From: Perkinsus olseni
Lineage: Eukaryota; Perkinsozoa; Perkinsida
Direction of reading: 5' to 3'
DNA length: 38,170 nt
NCBI GenBank assembly: GCA_013115125.1
Contig: JABANN010000333.1
Location: 1 to 38,170 of the forward strand
Shown here: positions 10,556-20,416 of the stretch, piece by piece
Layout of the letters: every line of letters starts with the position of its first letter
How positions within the stretch are numbered: position 1 is the stretch's first letter
Notes under the pieces: model-generated
Seen by the model: only the letters and a program-made list of their open reading frames with translations
Told to the model about the DNA's origin: nothing
The model's database searches: none
Position numbers and translations under genes: made by a program

Positions 10556-10957
10556 TTAGTGTACAGTCGTGTTGGTACACAAAAGTGAAACAGGAAAGAG
10601 AACAAAGTAAACTGACGAAGGGAAGGGGGGCGAGTACACAATCTGAGGCGGCAGAGAGCGCCACGGCGACAACTGTCGTGCAGCTACTCCTGCCAAACAC
10701 TACCAAAGCTTTCCGGAATCACCAGCTGAGCACTGTAGCAAACGTTAAAAGAGAGGACTGGAGTGAGGATGAAGCGTTAGGTGCGTCCAGCCCGAATGCA
10801 TGTCGGATATTCTCGATCCCATGCGTTTGCTACGAATCATCAGCGGTTGAAGATGAGCTCGATGGCGATCACCCAGAAAACGCAGAAGTCACAATGACAG
10901 TGCACGAGATGAAAAAGAAACTAGTCACAGGATCATGGTGGGGGGGATCTAATTTCT
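10556..10957. other. intergenic with an unsupported + strand ORF
   Basis: About 400 bases between the start of the GNAT gene and the stop of the COPI-associated gene, both on the minus strand, so it should hold a promoter and a 3' end. A + strand ORF (10585-11010, 141 codons, acidic, no family resemblance) crosses it and runs into the last exon of the neighbouring gene in antisense. I treat it as doubtful. Confidence 0.4.
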
Positions 10958-12061
10958 TCACACCAACGTCCTTGGGCCCTGCAGCCAGACCGCCAGATCG
11001 CGCAGAGTGATGAACCGTCGCCCATCACAAATAGCGTTGAAGATGAGGCCGAGCTCCTCGGCAGCGAATACTATACCGGCGTTGTTACCTGAGCGGAATA
11101 ACGGCACCTGCCGGGATCGAACCTGGGCAGAGCTAACGCGCGATATTGTTGAATTCCTCTTGAGTAAGGCCCTCGCTCATATGGGAAAGAGCATTGTTCT
11201 TATATAGTAGAGACAGCTGCTCGGGGCTCTGGACCACCAGCTTCCGAGCCACCTGATCGGCAAGTCGATGGCCTCGTGCCTAGCTAGTCGCCTCTCACAG
11301 CATCGAGAGCTCGGGTCTTGGCCATTCCTATGTATGCTCCAGCACAACCGACAAGGAAAATACCGGGACCCAGGATGAGCCCAGCAAAGGGCCAGGCATC
11401 GTTGGTCCAAAGAGCTATGAAAACATGGATGCCTAGAAAGACGTACCTACTCGGAAAAATACCCGTGCTGGGGTTCGAACCCGAGACTTACCAGAAGCCT
11501 TTGCCTGTAAGCCTGGTGAGGAACTTCACATACCGACTGACGAAGGCTTGGTAAAACAGTAGCTAACAGAGAAAATCGTCATTGCGAAAAACCATCACGA
11601 ACGATTCAGACCCCTCGGGGCTTCACCGGTGCATCAACAACCAGCATGATGAGACCGAAGGCGAGGAGGTAGATGTCGTCTGTGAGGTCGAAAGGGGCGA
11701 ATTCTGTGAAGGCTGTGGTCAAGGTTGAAGATACCCCCGCCACTACTGTGCCTGAGTCCATGAGTTGATCAGGTGATCCAGGAAAGTTAGGCTCCTCCCG
11801 CTAACTCGGGAAATTCTGGCAGTTAGTCGACACTTTAAAGCACCGCGCAAACAGCTCACCCAGAGCAGCGAAGAAGAATGCCACCTCCAACTGCTGCAAA
11901 GCGGCACCAGCTTGATTTCCGACAACCTAAGTGGAAATCACCAGCAATTTGGATTACAGCTTTACCATAGGTGCCGGCATCCCTTCGCCGTAAGGGCGCG
12001 AGGCCATCAGTGGCTGATTCTCAGTCATCTGTTGCTGGTGCTGCTGATCGGGGATCGGCAT
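10958..12061 (-). CDS. COPI-associated-type membrane protein with C-terminal extension (7 exons)
   Basis: Exons: 12061-11966, 11926-11860, 11751-11612, 11562-11492, 11446-11299, 11252-11138 and 11088-10958, 255 residues, all junctions in frame. Hydrophobic segments lie in EVAFFFAALGTVVAGVSS, IYLLAFGLIMLVVD, WYVFLGIHVFIALW and FAGLILGPGIFLVGCAG. The order, with the loop VDAPVKPRG and the RYVKFLTRLTGKGFWY stretch, matches the COPI-associated/TVP15 family of small Golgi membrane proteins. After the last helix comes a soluble tail (LTQEEFNNIAR; EELGLIFNAICDGRRFITL) resembling a degenerate EF-hand-like helical domain. Two introns (11491-11447 and 11137-11089) contain T-arm-like motifs. Family assignment is by motif pattern only; Golgi location is inferred. 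Confidence 0.7.
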
Positions 12062-12412
12062 GCTGACGAGTAGTACTCTGAGCGCTCACCCCATAGTTCC
12101 CCAACGCGAGACCAAGCACTGCTTGGCAAGCAGGTCACAGAAACGTTCTTTCATGCCGCATCCACACGCTTAGTGCCGCGCATCTCGAGGGTACTGTATA
12201 TCGACCCGCTGTAGGCCCCTTGCAGAAAGTTGGCCTCATTCAGTCTCGGGGCTGCTGTGGGTGGCTGCACCGTTATCGGCGGGAGTGGGTGTACTGGTCG
12301 GCTCTGAGATGCAATGAGGAGGTCGGCACAGGGCCGCCACGGTCACGACGAAGTAGGGAGATCTATGACGCCCATCAGAAAATAGCAGAAGATAATTTCC
12401 ACCACTAATGAT
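12062..12412. other. intergenic between two minus-strand genes
   Basis: About 350 bases between the start of the COPI-associated gene and the proposed stop of the M3 peptidase-like gene. A short minus-strand frame ending at 12236 encodes a Pro/Thr-rich tail and might instead be the true end of the peptidase-like gene. Otherwise nothing is recognisable. Confidence 0.4.
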
Positions 12413-15241
12413 TCAGAGTTGATGTGTTCGCTCGTGAAAATGCATGACAAAGCGGCAGTGTAGTGTTCGCCTACCGCGCCATCAATAGCAGCCATGAGGC
12501 ACTCCAGGCTGTGGGGCGAGAACTTCTTCTCGAGCAGCTCGCTGCGGAGTAGCTCTCCAACCAGGCCCTCCGTCACAGGCGGGGTGTTGTAGACGCTATT
12601 AGTGCGGCCTTTGGCGGATGCTCGGAGACGACCTGACCGTGCGAGTGCCATCAGCATACCGCTCGAAACTTCGGTATTTCCACGCTATATCCGCTCAGGT
12701 AGGGAAACCAAGAACGAGCTCTCACTCAATAACGAGCTCGCTCGCATGTGTGCGAAGAGGTACCCCAACTTCTCAGTGGCGCCCTCGGACACAGTCCACA
12801 TCCCTGCCTCGGCCGTCAAAGGATGGTAGCTAGGGGCTAGTTCGACCGGCGAGAACCTGGCATACGATTCGACGGCTTCTTCTCGTACACACCGTACGCT
12901 CTGGCAACCTCCTTCGCCTTGTTGCGGAGGTCCTCCACAGTGGCCGTGTCCGGGTCAAACTCACCAGAGTGCAGCACGCATATGACCGCTATTTCTCGAA
13001 GGGCCCTAAGGGAGGATGGAACAGCTCAATGGCCCGACCTTGGACGGCAAGTGACGCTTTCCTACCAGACGTAGAAGTAAACGTCTCGCCGGACTGAACG
13101 GATCTCATGCTCGCTAGGCACTCGGCCCCCATCCCGAGCCATGTAGCGGATGACCTGGGGGAGGAGTGGTACAGTGAAAGCGCAGTTTAGTGGCAGCGGC
13201 TACATCAGAGTCCAAAGCAGCCAGCTCGGCCAATGAGCCTGCTAGAGCCTTGGCGTCAAGTGGAAGATGGGCAGTCTTCTGAGAATGACAACACGTCGGT
13301 CGCTGCCGAGCTCAGACGACACTTTTATATCGCACACAGACCGGTGACGATCAGCACAGAGACAGCAGCCTCCCACAACGGCCTAGCTCGTTCTAACTCC
13401 GAAATCTCACTGGACAATTCTCTACAACGCCACGCGGTTGAAAATGCCTCTCTCACCGATTGTCCGAAGAGCATATGCATAGCGGTGCCCATCTGGTGAC
13501 CGAAGGATAGCACCTCCTCATAGTACAGCTTCCTGAGAAGGGACCACCTAACACTGTACGGGACAATGCGTATTCACCTCACTACGTTAACCTGAGGCCT
13601 CACGAAGTTGAGCTCTGTGAACACATGACCGTCACAGAGAGACACAGTGCTGGCTAGACCGGTCTTGTACTTCTTGCTACGAGCAAATACCCGCACGTAC
13701 CTGCTAGCCCGTGAATTTAGTGGCGCGTGACGGTGAGTCCTCACCAGTATCCGATGTGAGCGTTGGTAGCCGCATTCACCACATGCATAATCTGATATTG
13801 TCAACTAGAGCCGGCGGAGCGAAGCGGGTCCCCCCTACTTTAACATCCCTGTCCCAACCCTCGTGACTGAACGTGACGTTGTCGCTCTCGTCTATGAGGT
13901 CCACATTGAACAGCCTAGAGGCCAGCTCGCTATACCGCTTCAAAGCCGGGCCAAAGACCATATACTCAGCCAGTTGGCGTTGAAGTCGGTCTTGCCGGCA
14001 CATAGTGACGTAGAAGAGCTCATCGATGAGGTCCACATTGGTCGTGAGAGGCCCCTTCGGCTCCGGTGTGACCTTGCCGGCCATCGCTCCCAGTTTCAGT
14101 TGCTCTAGGCGCTTCACGAAGGGCACCAACAGCGGCAAACCGTCGTTCCAACAGTGCTGCAATACCCGCATCAAGTGGGCGTCATTGTGGATGCCCAACT
14201 GAGCGTTCTCCATCTCACCCCAGCTGGCAAAGCCAAGGGACTCGGCCACGCGTTTCCGAGCCTGCAGTACTGCTAGGATGCTTCGGTCGTGGGCCTCATT
14301 CTCGTAGAAATGCCTATGGTAGGCGTTAAAGATGATCTCTCTGGTCTTCCTATTATGACACTCGCCGACTACTCGATAATACGTAGCCCTATCCGCCTAA
14401 TGAAAAAAGTTGGAAAAATCGCTTCGCTCCGCTAGAACCTGGTTGCTTACCCTGAGACAGTAGCTATCGGTCCTATACCACACTCTAAAGTACCGCATAG
14501 CGTCCTCAGTGAGGCCTATGAGGTCCTTCTTCCTGAGGGGTACACCGCCTGTCGAGCTGAGACGCAGAGCCGAACCCGCCGGTACTTGAAGTAGTTCCTC
14601 TCTCCCTTCATCTTCTTATAAACCACCTTATGGCCCTTACCCATCGCCTTGAGTAGCTTCTTTGCCTGGCCTTTGGACTTCTCGTCCAACAACAACTGCC
14701 AGGCAGAGGATATACGTCACACCAGGCAGCCAGATGGCACTATAGGGCACTCCACCAGAGAGAGTCCAGCGACGAAGTGTTTTTTGGTAATACAGTTTAC
14801 AATCGGTGATCCGCTACCCTCCGAGACCACAGAGAACACTACCACCGAGCAACGCTGGCGCCCCGCTGAGACCACCCGTTGATACCTCTAGCAAGCGTGT
14901 ACCACTGAAGTGGCCGACCTCCTCCTTGCTTATTCTACCGCCCTTGAATAGCTTCCGCGTCACGTCGCACGAGTTGGATATCATCCAGCTGGACCATAGC
15001 CGCAAATACCGGCCACTGAAAACAGCGAACCTCTGATCAACAGCATTCAGCCAGCCAACAGCTACCCAGAGATGGCTGGGTTGGAGACCGCCTGGGCCTT
15101 CTCGACGTGGCGCATGAAGGCCAAGTACCTCTGCTTCAACTCCTTGTCCTCAGTAGCCTTACTGAGAGATCTCCTCAGGGAAAAATATCTGACAGTGCTT
15201 CGCTCCGCTGAGGCTTTATTGAAGGATGAGTAGTGTTGCAT
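12413..15241 (-). CDS. M3-family (thimet oligopeptidase/MIP) peptidase homolog, altered zinc motif
   Basis: A multi-exon homolog of M3 metallopeptidases. Well-supported exons are 14396-13839, 13791-13745, 13700-13578 and 13532 downward; the first exons (from about 15241) and the last ones are approximate. Collinear matches to thimet oligopeptidase and mitochondrial intermediate peptidase are KKDLIGLTEDAMRYF, YYRVVGECHNRKTREIIF, RKRVAESLGFASWGEM, the GYWYVRVFARSKKYK region (family G-Y-Y-D-R), YYEEVLSFGHQMGTAMHML, and downstream RYMARDGGRVPSEHEI and GYLFAHM. The HExGH zinc-binding signature reads HQMGT (13484-13498): the catalytic Glu is Gln and the second His is Thr, so it is probably not an active peptidase. 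The N-terminus (MQHYSSFNK...RYFSLRRSL) is basic and Ser-rich, as in mitochondrial presequences. It could alternatively be a decaying gene, but the frames stay open across spliced exons. Confidence 0.72.
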
Positions 15242-15405
15242 GAGGGGTCGCTCAACAAACCAATTCTGACACTCAGAATCGATACTGGAACCGCATTTTA
15301 CGCGCAAAAATCAATCCTAGAATCGATTCTGACATTCAGAATTACTTCATTCGGGGGGAATAGTTCATCCCTGCACGCCCACTAGCCTGGAAAGGTCCCC
15401 TAGTA

Positions 15406-15719
15406 CTACTTCAATACCATCTTGCTCCCACTTCGCATTTGTCTGAGGTCCAGCGGCCCTTCAGCCCTCTCCCCTCGAGCAAAGGCTACTGTATTGAGGA
15501 TGGGATTGAATAACCGTATCCCTGGGAAGGCCACTCGCATGCCCTTCTCCATCACCGGCATGCCGACTGAAGTGGAACGCGACCTGTCGTCCTTCCGCCG
15601 TCCCCTAGACCAGTACGCTTGTTCCGGATGACACCGTCTCCGGGCCGGGCCGGGTCGAAGCCCATGCGCTTCAGCGTCTTCTGCTGCTTTGATAAGGCCC
15701 TCGCCACGGCATCACCCAT
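15406..15719 (-). CDS. small unknown protein (2 exons, 89 aa)
   Basis: Exons 15719-15611 and 15566-15406, joined by a 44-nt GT-AG intron in frame. The product begins MGDAVARALSKQQKTLKR, continues MGFDPARPGDGVIRNKRT and ends DLRQMRSGSKMVLK. It is basic, has no signal or membrane segment, and I do not recognise it. It lies head to head with the coiled-coil gene at 15852 and downstream of nothing else on its strand, so the 130-base gap is probably a shared promoter region. An upstream extension is possible because the frame stays open a few codons before the ATG. Confidence 0.5.
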
Positions 15720-15828
15720 CAGGTAAAGGGTTAACTACTAGGCAAGTCGAAGAGATCCTAGAAGAGCGCCGAAGGTATTGGGGCGCGCGCGATGAATTAG
15801 TTCCGTCGCGTTGAGAAACTGCAAGAGA

Positions 15829-15848
15829 GCAAGATTGCACAATCTTGC
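15829..15848. repeat. 20-bp palindrome in the divergent promoter region
   Basis: Arms GCAAGATTG and CAATCTTGC are separated by CA. It sits four bases before the ATG of the coiled-coil gene and about 110 bases before the start of the divergent small gene. It might be a regulator-binding site or a transcript hairpin; function is unknown. Confidence 0.5.
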
Positions 15849-15851
15849 CCA

Positions 15852-17662
15852 ATGGTCTACGGTGACGATCATCCGAAGGAGTTTCCGGTAATGTCATCGA
15901 ATGCCATACCGATAGAAGTGCTTCGCTCCGCCTCCCGACCAGCTGCTTCAATGACGGTACGAGCGGGAGGAGACTGGACTGTGGAGGAGTTACTGTCCAA
16001 GGCTGGCTTGGATAAGGCAGAAGAAACCGTTATTGCTACTCGGAGTAGTATTGGCACCGGGGATCGAACCTGGGTGCTTCCTCACCTTCATTAGGTGTAT
16101 GGGAGTACTACAGGGAGCTAGAGGCCCGGAGCGCTGCGGACAGAAGCGTAAAGTGAACTACGGTGGCAGATGGGAAGAGTTTCATCTTATGCAGTCCTTG
16201 CGGCTTGCCGAAGAGAACCGTCGTCTCTCGGAGGAGGTAGTTCGGTTGGAGACCTTGCTACAGCGCAAGGCCGGGGAGACGTCGGTCGAGCAAGACGTAG
16301 TAGGGCAGAAACGGTCCTGATTTGGGATCGGGATGGTATGACGAATATGTGGACCTCAGGGTTCCGTGACTGCACCTAATAGTGCTCGGAGTCATTTGTC
16401 AAGGCGCAATAGTGTTACTTCGATGCTCAGCTACCAGAGCGAGGCGTAGGTCAATGCACAGACTCATTCGTACCAAATTTCTCACAAATCGTGACTAGGT
16501 ATATGGAGCATCAGGAGAGTGAGATCCTCCGACTTGACCAGGAGGTCAAATCTTTGAAAGATACCGTGAGTGAATCCTCCTGGAGATCTTCCCAACCTCA
16601 GTGGCCTCAGAATCGGAACCTTCACGATGAGTTGTCACGCATGCGGACGGACTTGGACAAGGCGAATTCTGATAATGTACAGTTGAAGCAGCAGGCGGCT
16701 GATCTACTAGCAGATAGGGACAGTCTTTTGCGAAGGCTTTCCAACGAATCTGCCGGAGCCCTACTGGGCGGCGGGAGTCCGGACTCGGCCGCTGGGGCGG
16801 AGACGAAGTCACCTGAGGGTGAAATGCCTCCACTCCGCTCGTATGTGGTGATGCACTTTTGATAGGGTCTTCGGCGGAGGGGAGCCTGCGTGTAACGCTG
16901 TCGCCAACGTCTTCCCCTCCTCGTCAACCTCCCCCTGCTTCCCCTGGGGGGTTCACTGAAGCATCCAGTCCTACCTGGTGTAGCAGTAATACCCCGGCCA
17001 TTGTCTTGGACGGGCTACTGCCGTACAGCCCCGACACCGCCGCTGGGGGTCTGGATCGAACAAGGACCGACGAGTAGGTGTGCAACTATGGACGGCTTTC
17101 GGGAGGGCCTCTTCAGTGTCGTCCACACGCTGACTATCAAAGTAGCCGAGCTAGAGCGCGATAAGGAGCAGTTGGTAGAACGTCTTAGTAAGGCCCTCGG
17201 AGGCGACCCCAGTACGTCACGGTAGGTCACCGTGCAGGGGGTGGTAGTGGCAGCGATGCCCCTCAGGCCCAGCTGCTCCCCCTCCTCGGTCGGGCGGTCC
17301 TTCGGTACATTCCCGTATCGTTGTCTGCCTTATTGGGAGTCTCATGTTCAGGCGCCTCGCTATGTGATGAGCTGACAGCGTTCCACAATGCTGAGAAGGT
17401 GGAGGAGCTAGAGGCGGAGTCGGATATGCTCCGGGACACTGTGGCACGATATCGGTCGTTAGTGCAGCGGAAGGTGGGCAAGGCCGGAGGGCAGCCCCTT
17501 GGTTTTACACACTCTGAATGATAGGTGTTGTTTCCGACTAATTTCGTGGTCGCCTTTCAGGACGAGTACCTTGCTAGGATCGTTGCGGTACTGCGAGAAG
17601 ATGCCGGCCAGAAGCAACGGCGGCCAGTGGGCGAGGCAGCAGGTCGCTTGAAGGGCCAGTAG
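15852..17662 (+). CDS. coiled-coil protein (11 exons, 430 aa)
   Basis: Exons: 15852-16044, 16095-16147, 16195-16296, 16360-16445, 16499-16565, 16602-16818, 16866-17073, 17117-17221, 17267-17304, 17352-17473 and 17561-17662. All ten junctions are GT-AG and keep the frame; nine introns are 36-63 nt and the last is 87 nt. The protein alternates coiled-coil blocks (VWEYYRELEARSAADRS; LAEENRRLSEEVVRLETLL; ESEILRLDQEVKSLKDT; LDKANSDNVQLKQQAADLL; VAELERDKEQLVERLSK; VEELEAESDMLRDTVARY) with a Pro/Ser-rich linker (PTSSPPRQPPPASPGG). No known family is evident; a structural or cytoskeletal role is a guess. A second ATG at 15890 is an alternative start. Intron 1 holds a T-arm-like motif in antisense orientation. 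Confidence 0.8.
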
Positions 17663-17703
17663 TAGTATAATTCACACTGTGTTTCTTATCAGTACTTTTT
17701 ATC

Positions 17704-17900
17704 AAGCATGTATCAATGAACAACAGTACACGGGTTTGGTTGTGGTGGTCACGGTAAAACTGCTTCGCTCCGCTAAGTTTTTTGTCCCAGAAAAGGACGC
17801 AGCAGTAGTTTTACCCAAGCATGTATCTGGGAACAGTACGAGGGTTTGGTTGGGGTAGCAAGGGAGAAAGCTGCTTCGCTCCGCTCAATCTCTCGTCTCA
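17704..17900. repeat. about 110-bp imperfect tandem duplication upstream of the kinase gene
   Basis: Two copies begin near 17704 and 17817. Each holds in order AAGCATGTATC, a GAACA.AGTAC stretch, GGGTTTGGTTG, GCTTCGCTCCGCT (17762 and 17872) and a pyrimidine-rich run ending CAG (TTTTTTGTCCCAG; CTCTCGTCTCAG). The second CAG lies 17 bases before the diacylglycerol kinase ATG. The unit may be a duplicated promoter or a duplicated 3' splice site for a leader intron or trans-spliced leader; this is inference. Confidence 0.7.
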
Positions 17901-17916
17901 GAATTGAATTTATTCT

Positions 17917-19944
17917 ATGCCTATCGACTGGGTGTCTGTGGTGACCACGGTCCTGGTGGGGCTGGTCTCCATCTACCTCCTCCACAAAATTGCCAATGCG
18001 CGTTTTGCTTCCTACAAACAGCGTCTCAATCGGGACCGCATGACAGCCGTTGCGGGATGGCTCAAGGCCATGGCCTCGAGAGATCGTCCCTCGAGCAACC
18101 ATCGCTGGCGAGCCATCTTCTCCTGGGAGTCGCCTAAGATCTGTGACATATGCGGCAAGAGCATCTACGTGGCTGGCGAGACCTGGCGGCGAAAGGCCTT
18201 GGCGGCAGTGCTGGTCCCTTCGAGAGCGGAGCACCAGCAGCAGGGCTGTGAGTGCATCATCTGCGGCCAAGTGGCGCACTTTTACTGCGCTCACAGGCAC
18301 GCCCATCGCGTACCGTGCCGCTGGGACTTCACTGAGTATCCTCCCAAGCATCGCTGGTTGAGGGGCAACTTGCCAGCTGAAGCGATGAACTGCCAAGCTT
18401 GCTATAAACCGTGCAGTTCCGAGCAGGATTACCGTTGTGTTATGTGCCGCCGCTACGTCCATGGAGGGAAGTGCCGGGAGAAAATCGGTGCCAAGTGCGA
18501 CCTCGGCCCGCTAGGCTTCGCCTGTCTCAAGCCGGCCTGCTTTGTGGACAGGGCGTCCTCGACGCCCAAGGCGAGGACCCAGAGTGACGTTGATGGGGTA
18601 TTGAGCCCGAGGGCCTCTACTGAGTGCTCCACGCCTCTCCTGGCGGACACTGCCGAGCCGACGAGGAGCAGGTGGTCTATAGCGAAACTGAGTTTGGGAC
18701 TCTATAAACTGGTACAAGCCGTTAGGGGCCGTAGGAAGCCTTCATCACCCAAGGCAGCACCGCCGAAGGTCGAAGACCCTCCTCCTGTTGTCACTCCATC
18801 GTTCGTTGTCTCTCGGGAGGGCTGTCAGGCCTGTAGCACCACCAGCCCGGTGCTGTGTTTTATCAACCCTAAGAGTGGAGGGCTGCAGGGACGGCAAGTT
18901 CGAGATCTCCTTTACGGCACTTTGCACCCTAGGCAAGTCGTTGATGTTACCAAGCCGGGCCAGCCACGGTCGGCTCTGCTGGCCTTCAGCCCGATAGCGG
19001 ACTCCCTCCGAGTGATGGTGTGTGGTGGTGACGGTACCGTTGGGTGGATACTCGGGGAAATAGAGGCTGCCTACGGTCCGAAACAGTTCAGTAAAGTACC
19101 AGTGTCTATCATGCCTATGGGGACTGGCAACGACCTGTCGGCCATCCTGGGTTGCGGTCGAGAGATAGATCTTTCCGAGGTCTCCATGCGGACGGCGATG
19201 GCAGCCCACCCGGAAGGGCACCTCCAGCGCCTTGACCGGTGGAATGTTAAGTTTGACTACTACCGCCCTCACAACAGGATACGACGGTCCCTGTCGGCTC
19301 CTAGGTTGTATGGCGAGTTCATCGAGGATGAGGACTACACGGCTGGCCTAGACACGGCACTGCAGGTCCTCTCGCCTGAGACTGAGCGGAAGGTGATTAT
19401 TAACTACCTCGACATCGGTGCAGCGGCGAGGATTGCGGGGCAGTTCCATCACCATCGGGAGACCTTCCCGGAGCTATTCACTACGAGGTTCGAGAATAAG
19501 GTCCGCTATGGCGAGTTGGGCTTTGCGGATTTCCTCGGCGAGGAGCCTGTGTCTCTGAAGGACGTCTCTCTGGTGTGTGACGGCGTACCGGTCCAGCTGC
19601 CTTGTAATGGCGATCTGGCCGATATTATCATCGTTAATATACCTAGTTTTGCGGGAGCGGTGGACCTCTGGGGTACCACCAGCCCGCGCTCTCACGGCTA
19701 TCAGCGACAGAGAGTCGACGATGGCGTCATCGAGGTGGTGGCTGTGAGTTCCCTCTTCCACCTGGGCAAAGTCCAAGTCGGGCTCTCCTCGCCCTACGCT
19801 GTCTGCCAAGGCAAGCAGATCACATTATCGCTGTCCTCTGGGGCCCGGCTGCCGGCCCAGCTGGATGGAGAACCCTATACACTGCTCGGCCCCTGCGAGC
19901 TTACTGTCTCTCTTAAAGACGATGCTTTGATGGTTGAACGATAA
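17917..19944 (+). CDS. diacylglycerol kinase with C1 domains, membrane-anchored
   Basis: Phosphorylates diacylglycerol to phosphatidic acid. Single exon, 675 residues. Order: an N-terminal membrane helix (VSVVTTVLVGLVSIYLLHKI, residues 7-26); two Cys/His-rich C1-type domains (about 73-125 starting CDICGKSIYV, and about 144-205 starting CQACYKPC); a basic Ser/Pro linker; the catalytic domain with FINPKSGG (about 314), the nucleotide loop GGDGTVGWILG (about 369) and PMGTGNDLS (about 400); and the accessory domain with NYLDIGAAARIAGQFHHHRE (about 495) and NIPSFAGAVDLWG. The helix plus two C1 domains resembles DGK-epsilon more than cytosolic types. It is intronless while most neighbours are intron-rich. 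The start is supported by the membrane helix immediately after it. Confidence 0.93.
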   Translation: MPIDWVSVVTTVLVGLVSIYLLHKIANARFASYKQRLNRDRMTAVAGWLKAMASRDRPSSNHRWRAIFSWESPKICDICGKSIYVAGETWRRKALAAVLVPSRAEHQQQGCECIICGQVAHFYCAHRHAHRVPCRWDFTEYPPKHRWLRGNLPAEAMNCQACYKPCSSEQDYRCVMCRRYVHGGKCREKIGAKCDLGPLGFACLKPACFVDRASSTPKARTQSDVDGVLSPRASTECSTPLLADTAEPTRSRWSIAKLSLGLYKLVQAVRGRRKPSSPKAAPPKVEDPPPVVTPSFVVSREGCQACSTTSPVLCFINPKSGGLQGRQVRDLLYGTLHPRQVVDVTKPGQPRSALLAFSPIADSLRVMVCGGDGTVGWILGEIEAAYGPKQFSKVPVSIMPMGTGNDLSAILGCGREIDLSEVSMRTAMAAHPEGHLQRLDRWNVKFDYYRPHNRIRRSLSAPRLYGEFIEDEDYTAGLDTALQVLSPETERKVIINYLDIGAAARIAGQFHHHRETFPELFTTRFENKVRYGELGFADFLGEEPVSLKDVSLVCDGVPVQLPCNGDLADIIIVNIPSFAGAVDLWGTTSPRSHGYQRQRVDDGVIEVVAVSSLFHLGKVQVGLSSPYAVCQGKQITLSLSSGARLPAQLDGEPYTLLGPCELTVSLKDDALMVER

Positions 19945-20416
19945 TAGCATTTCTGACTTTCATTTTGACTGTCTAGTGATGTAATATTATACACCTGTGT
20001 TAATGGCCTTGGCTTGAGCATGTCATTCAATCAGAGGGCGATACTGCCAGGGTCTTGATTGGGACAAGTGTTACTTCTGCCCGTTCCTGTGGACTCACCC
20101 GGGTTCAGTTCCTGGTTCCGACATCGGTATGGCCAAACAGTCCTAAGTGGGTGACAATGAAAACCTTCATTCACCGACTGAGATATGACGGCCTTCATAA
20201 GACTCTTTTTAGTAGTGCTCTTGACTGATATTGATTTTATAGGGACTAGGCCTTCAATCTTCGGATGATGAGGCTTCCGGGAGTTACTAGGAGGAATTCG
20301 GTGGAGTGCGGTGAGAATCTTCGCATGTTCATTGGCGCATCTTTGCGCACGCGTGCACATGTCGCACGGGCCCGATGTCTTGTTTTTGATTGTTTTTACC
20401 ACCGCTCACACTCTAC
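19945..20416. other. intergenic between kinase and Mei2-like gene
   Basis: About 470 bases with no supported gene. It contains a weak T-arm-like string near 20091-20110 and a run with pyrimidine-rich tracts just before the Mei2-like ATG. Presumed 3' end of one transcript and promoter and leader of the next. Confidence 0.45.

Noticed and set aside
11280-11298. A 19-nt ultrashort intron in the COPI-associated gene
   Set aside because: The same donor with the acceptor at 11253 gives a 46-nt intron that also keeps the frame and fits the other introns better.
11447-11500. Candidate tRNA gene on the minus strand
   Set aside because: The T-arm-like string is good, but there is no pairing acceptor stem or D-arm at the right distance, and the interval is explained as an in-frame intron of the COPI-associated gene.
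15869-16057. Minus-strand ORF opposite exon 1 of the coiled-coil gene
   Set aside because: It has GT-AG-like borders on the minus strand too, but the plus-strand reading joins in frame to ten further coiled-coil exons, whereas the minus reading meets a stop upstream.
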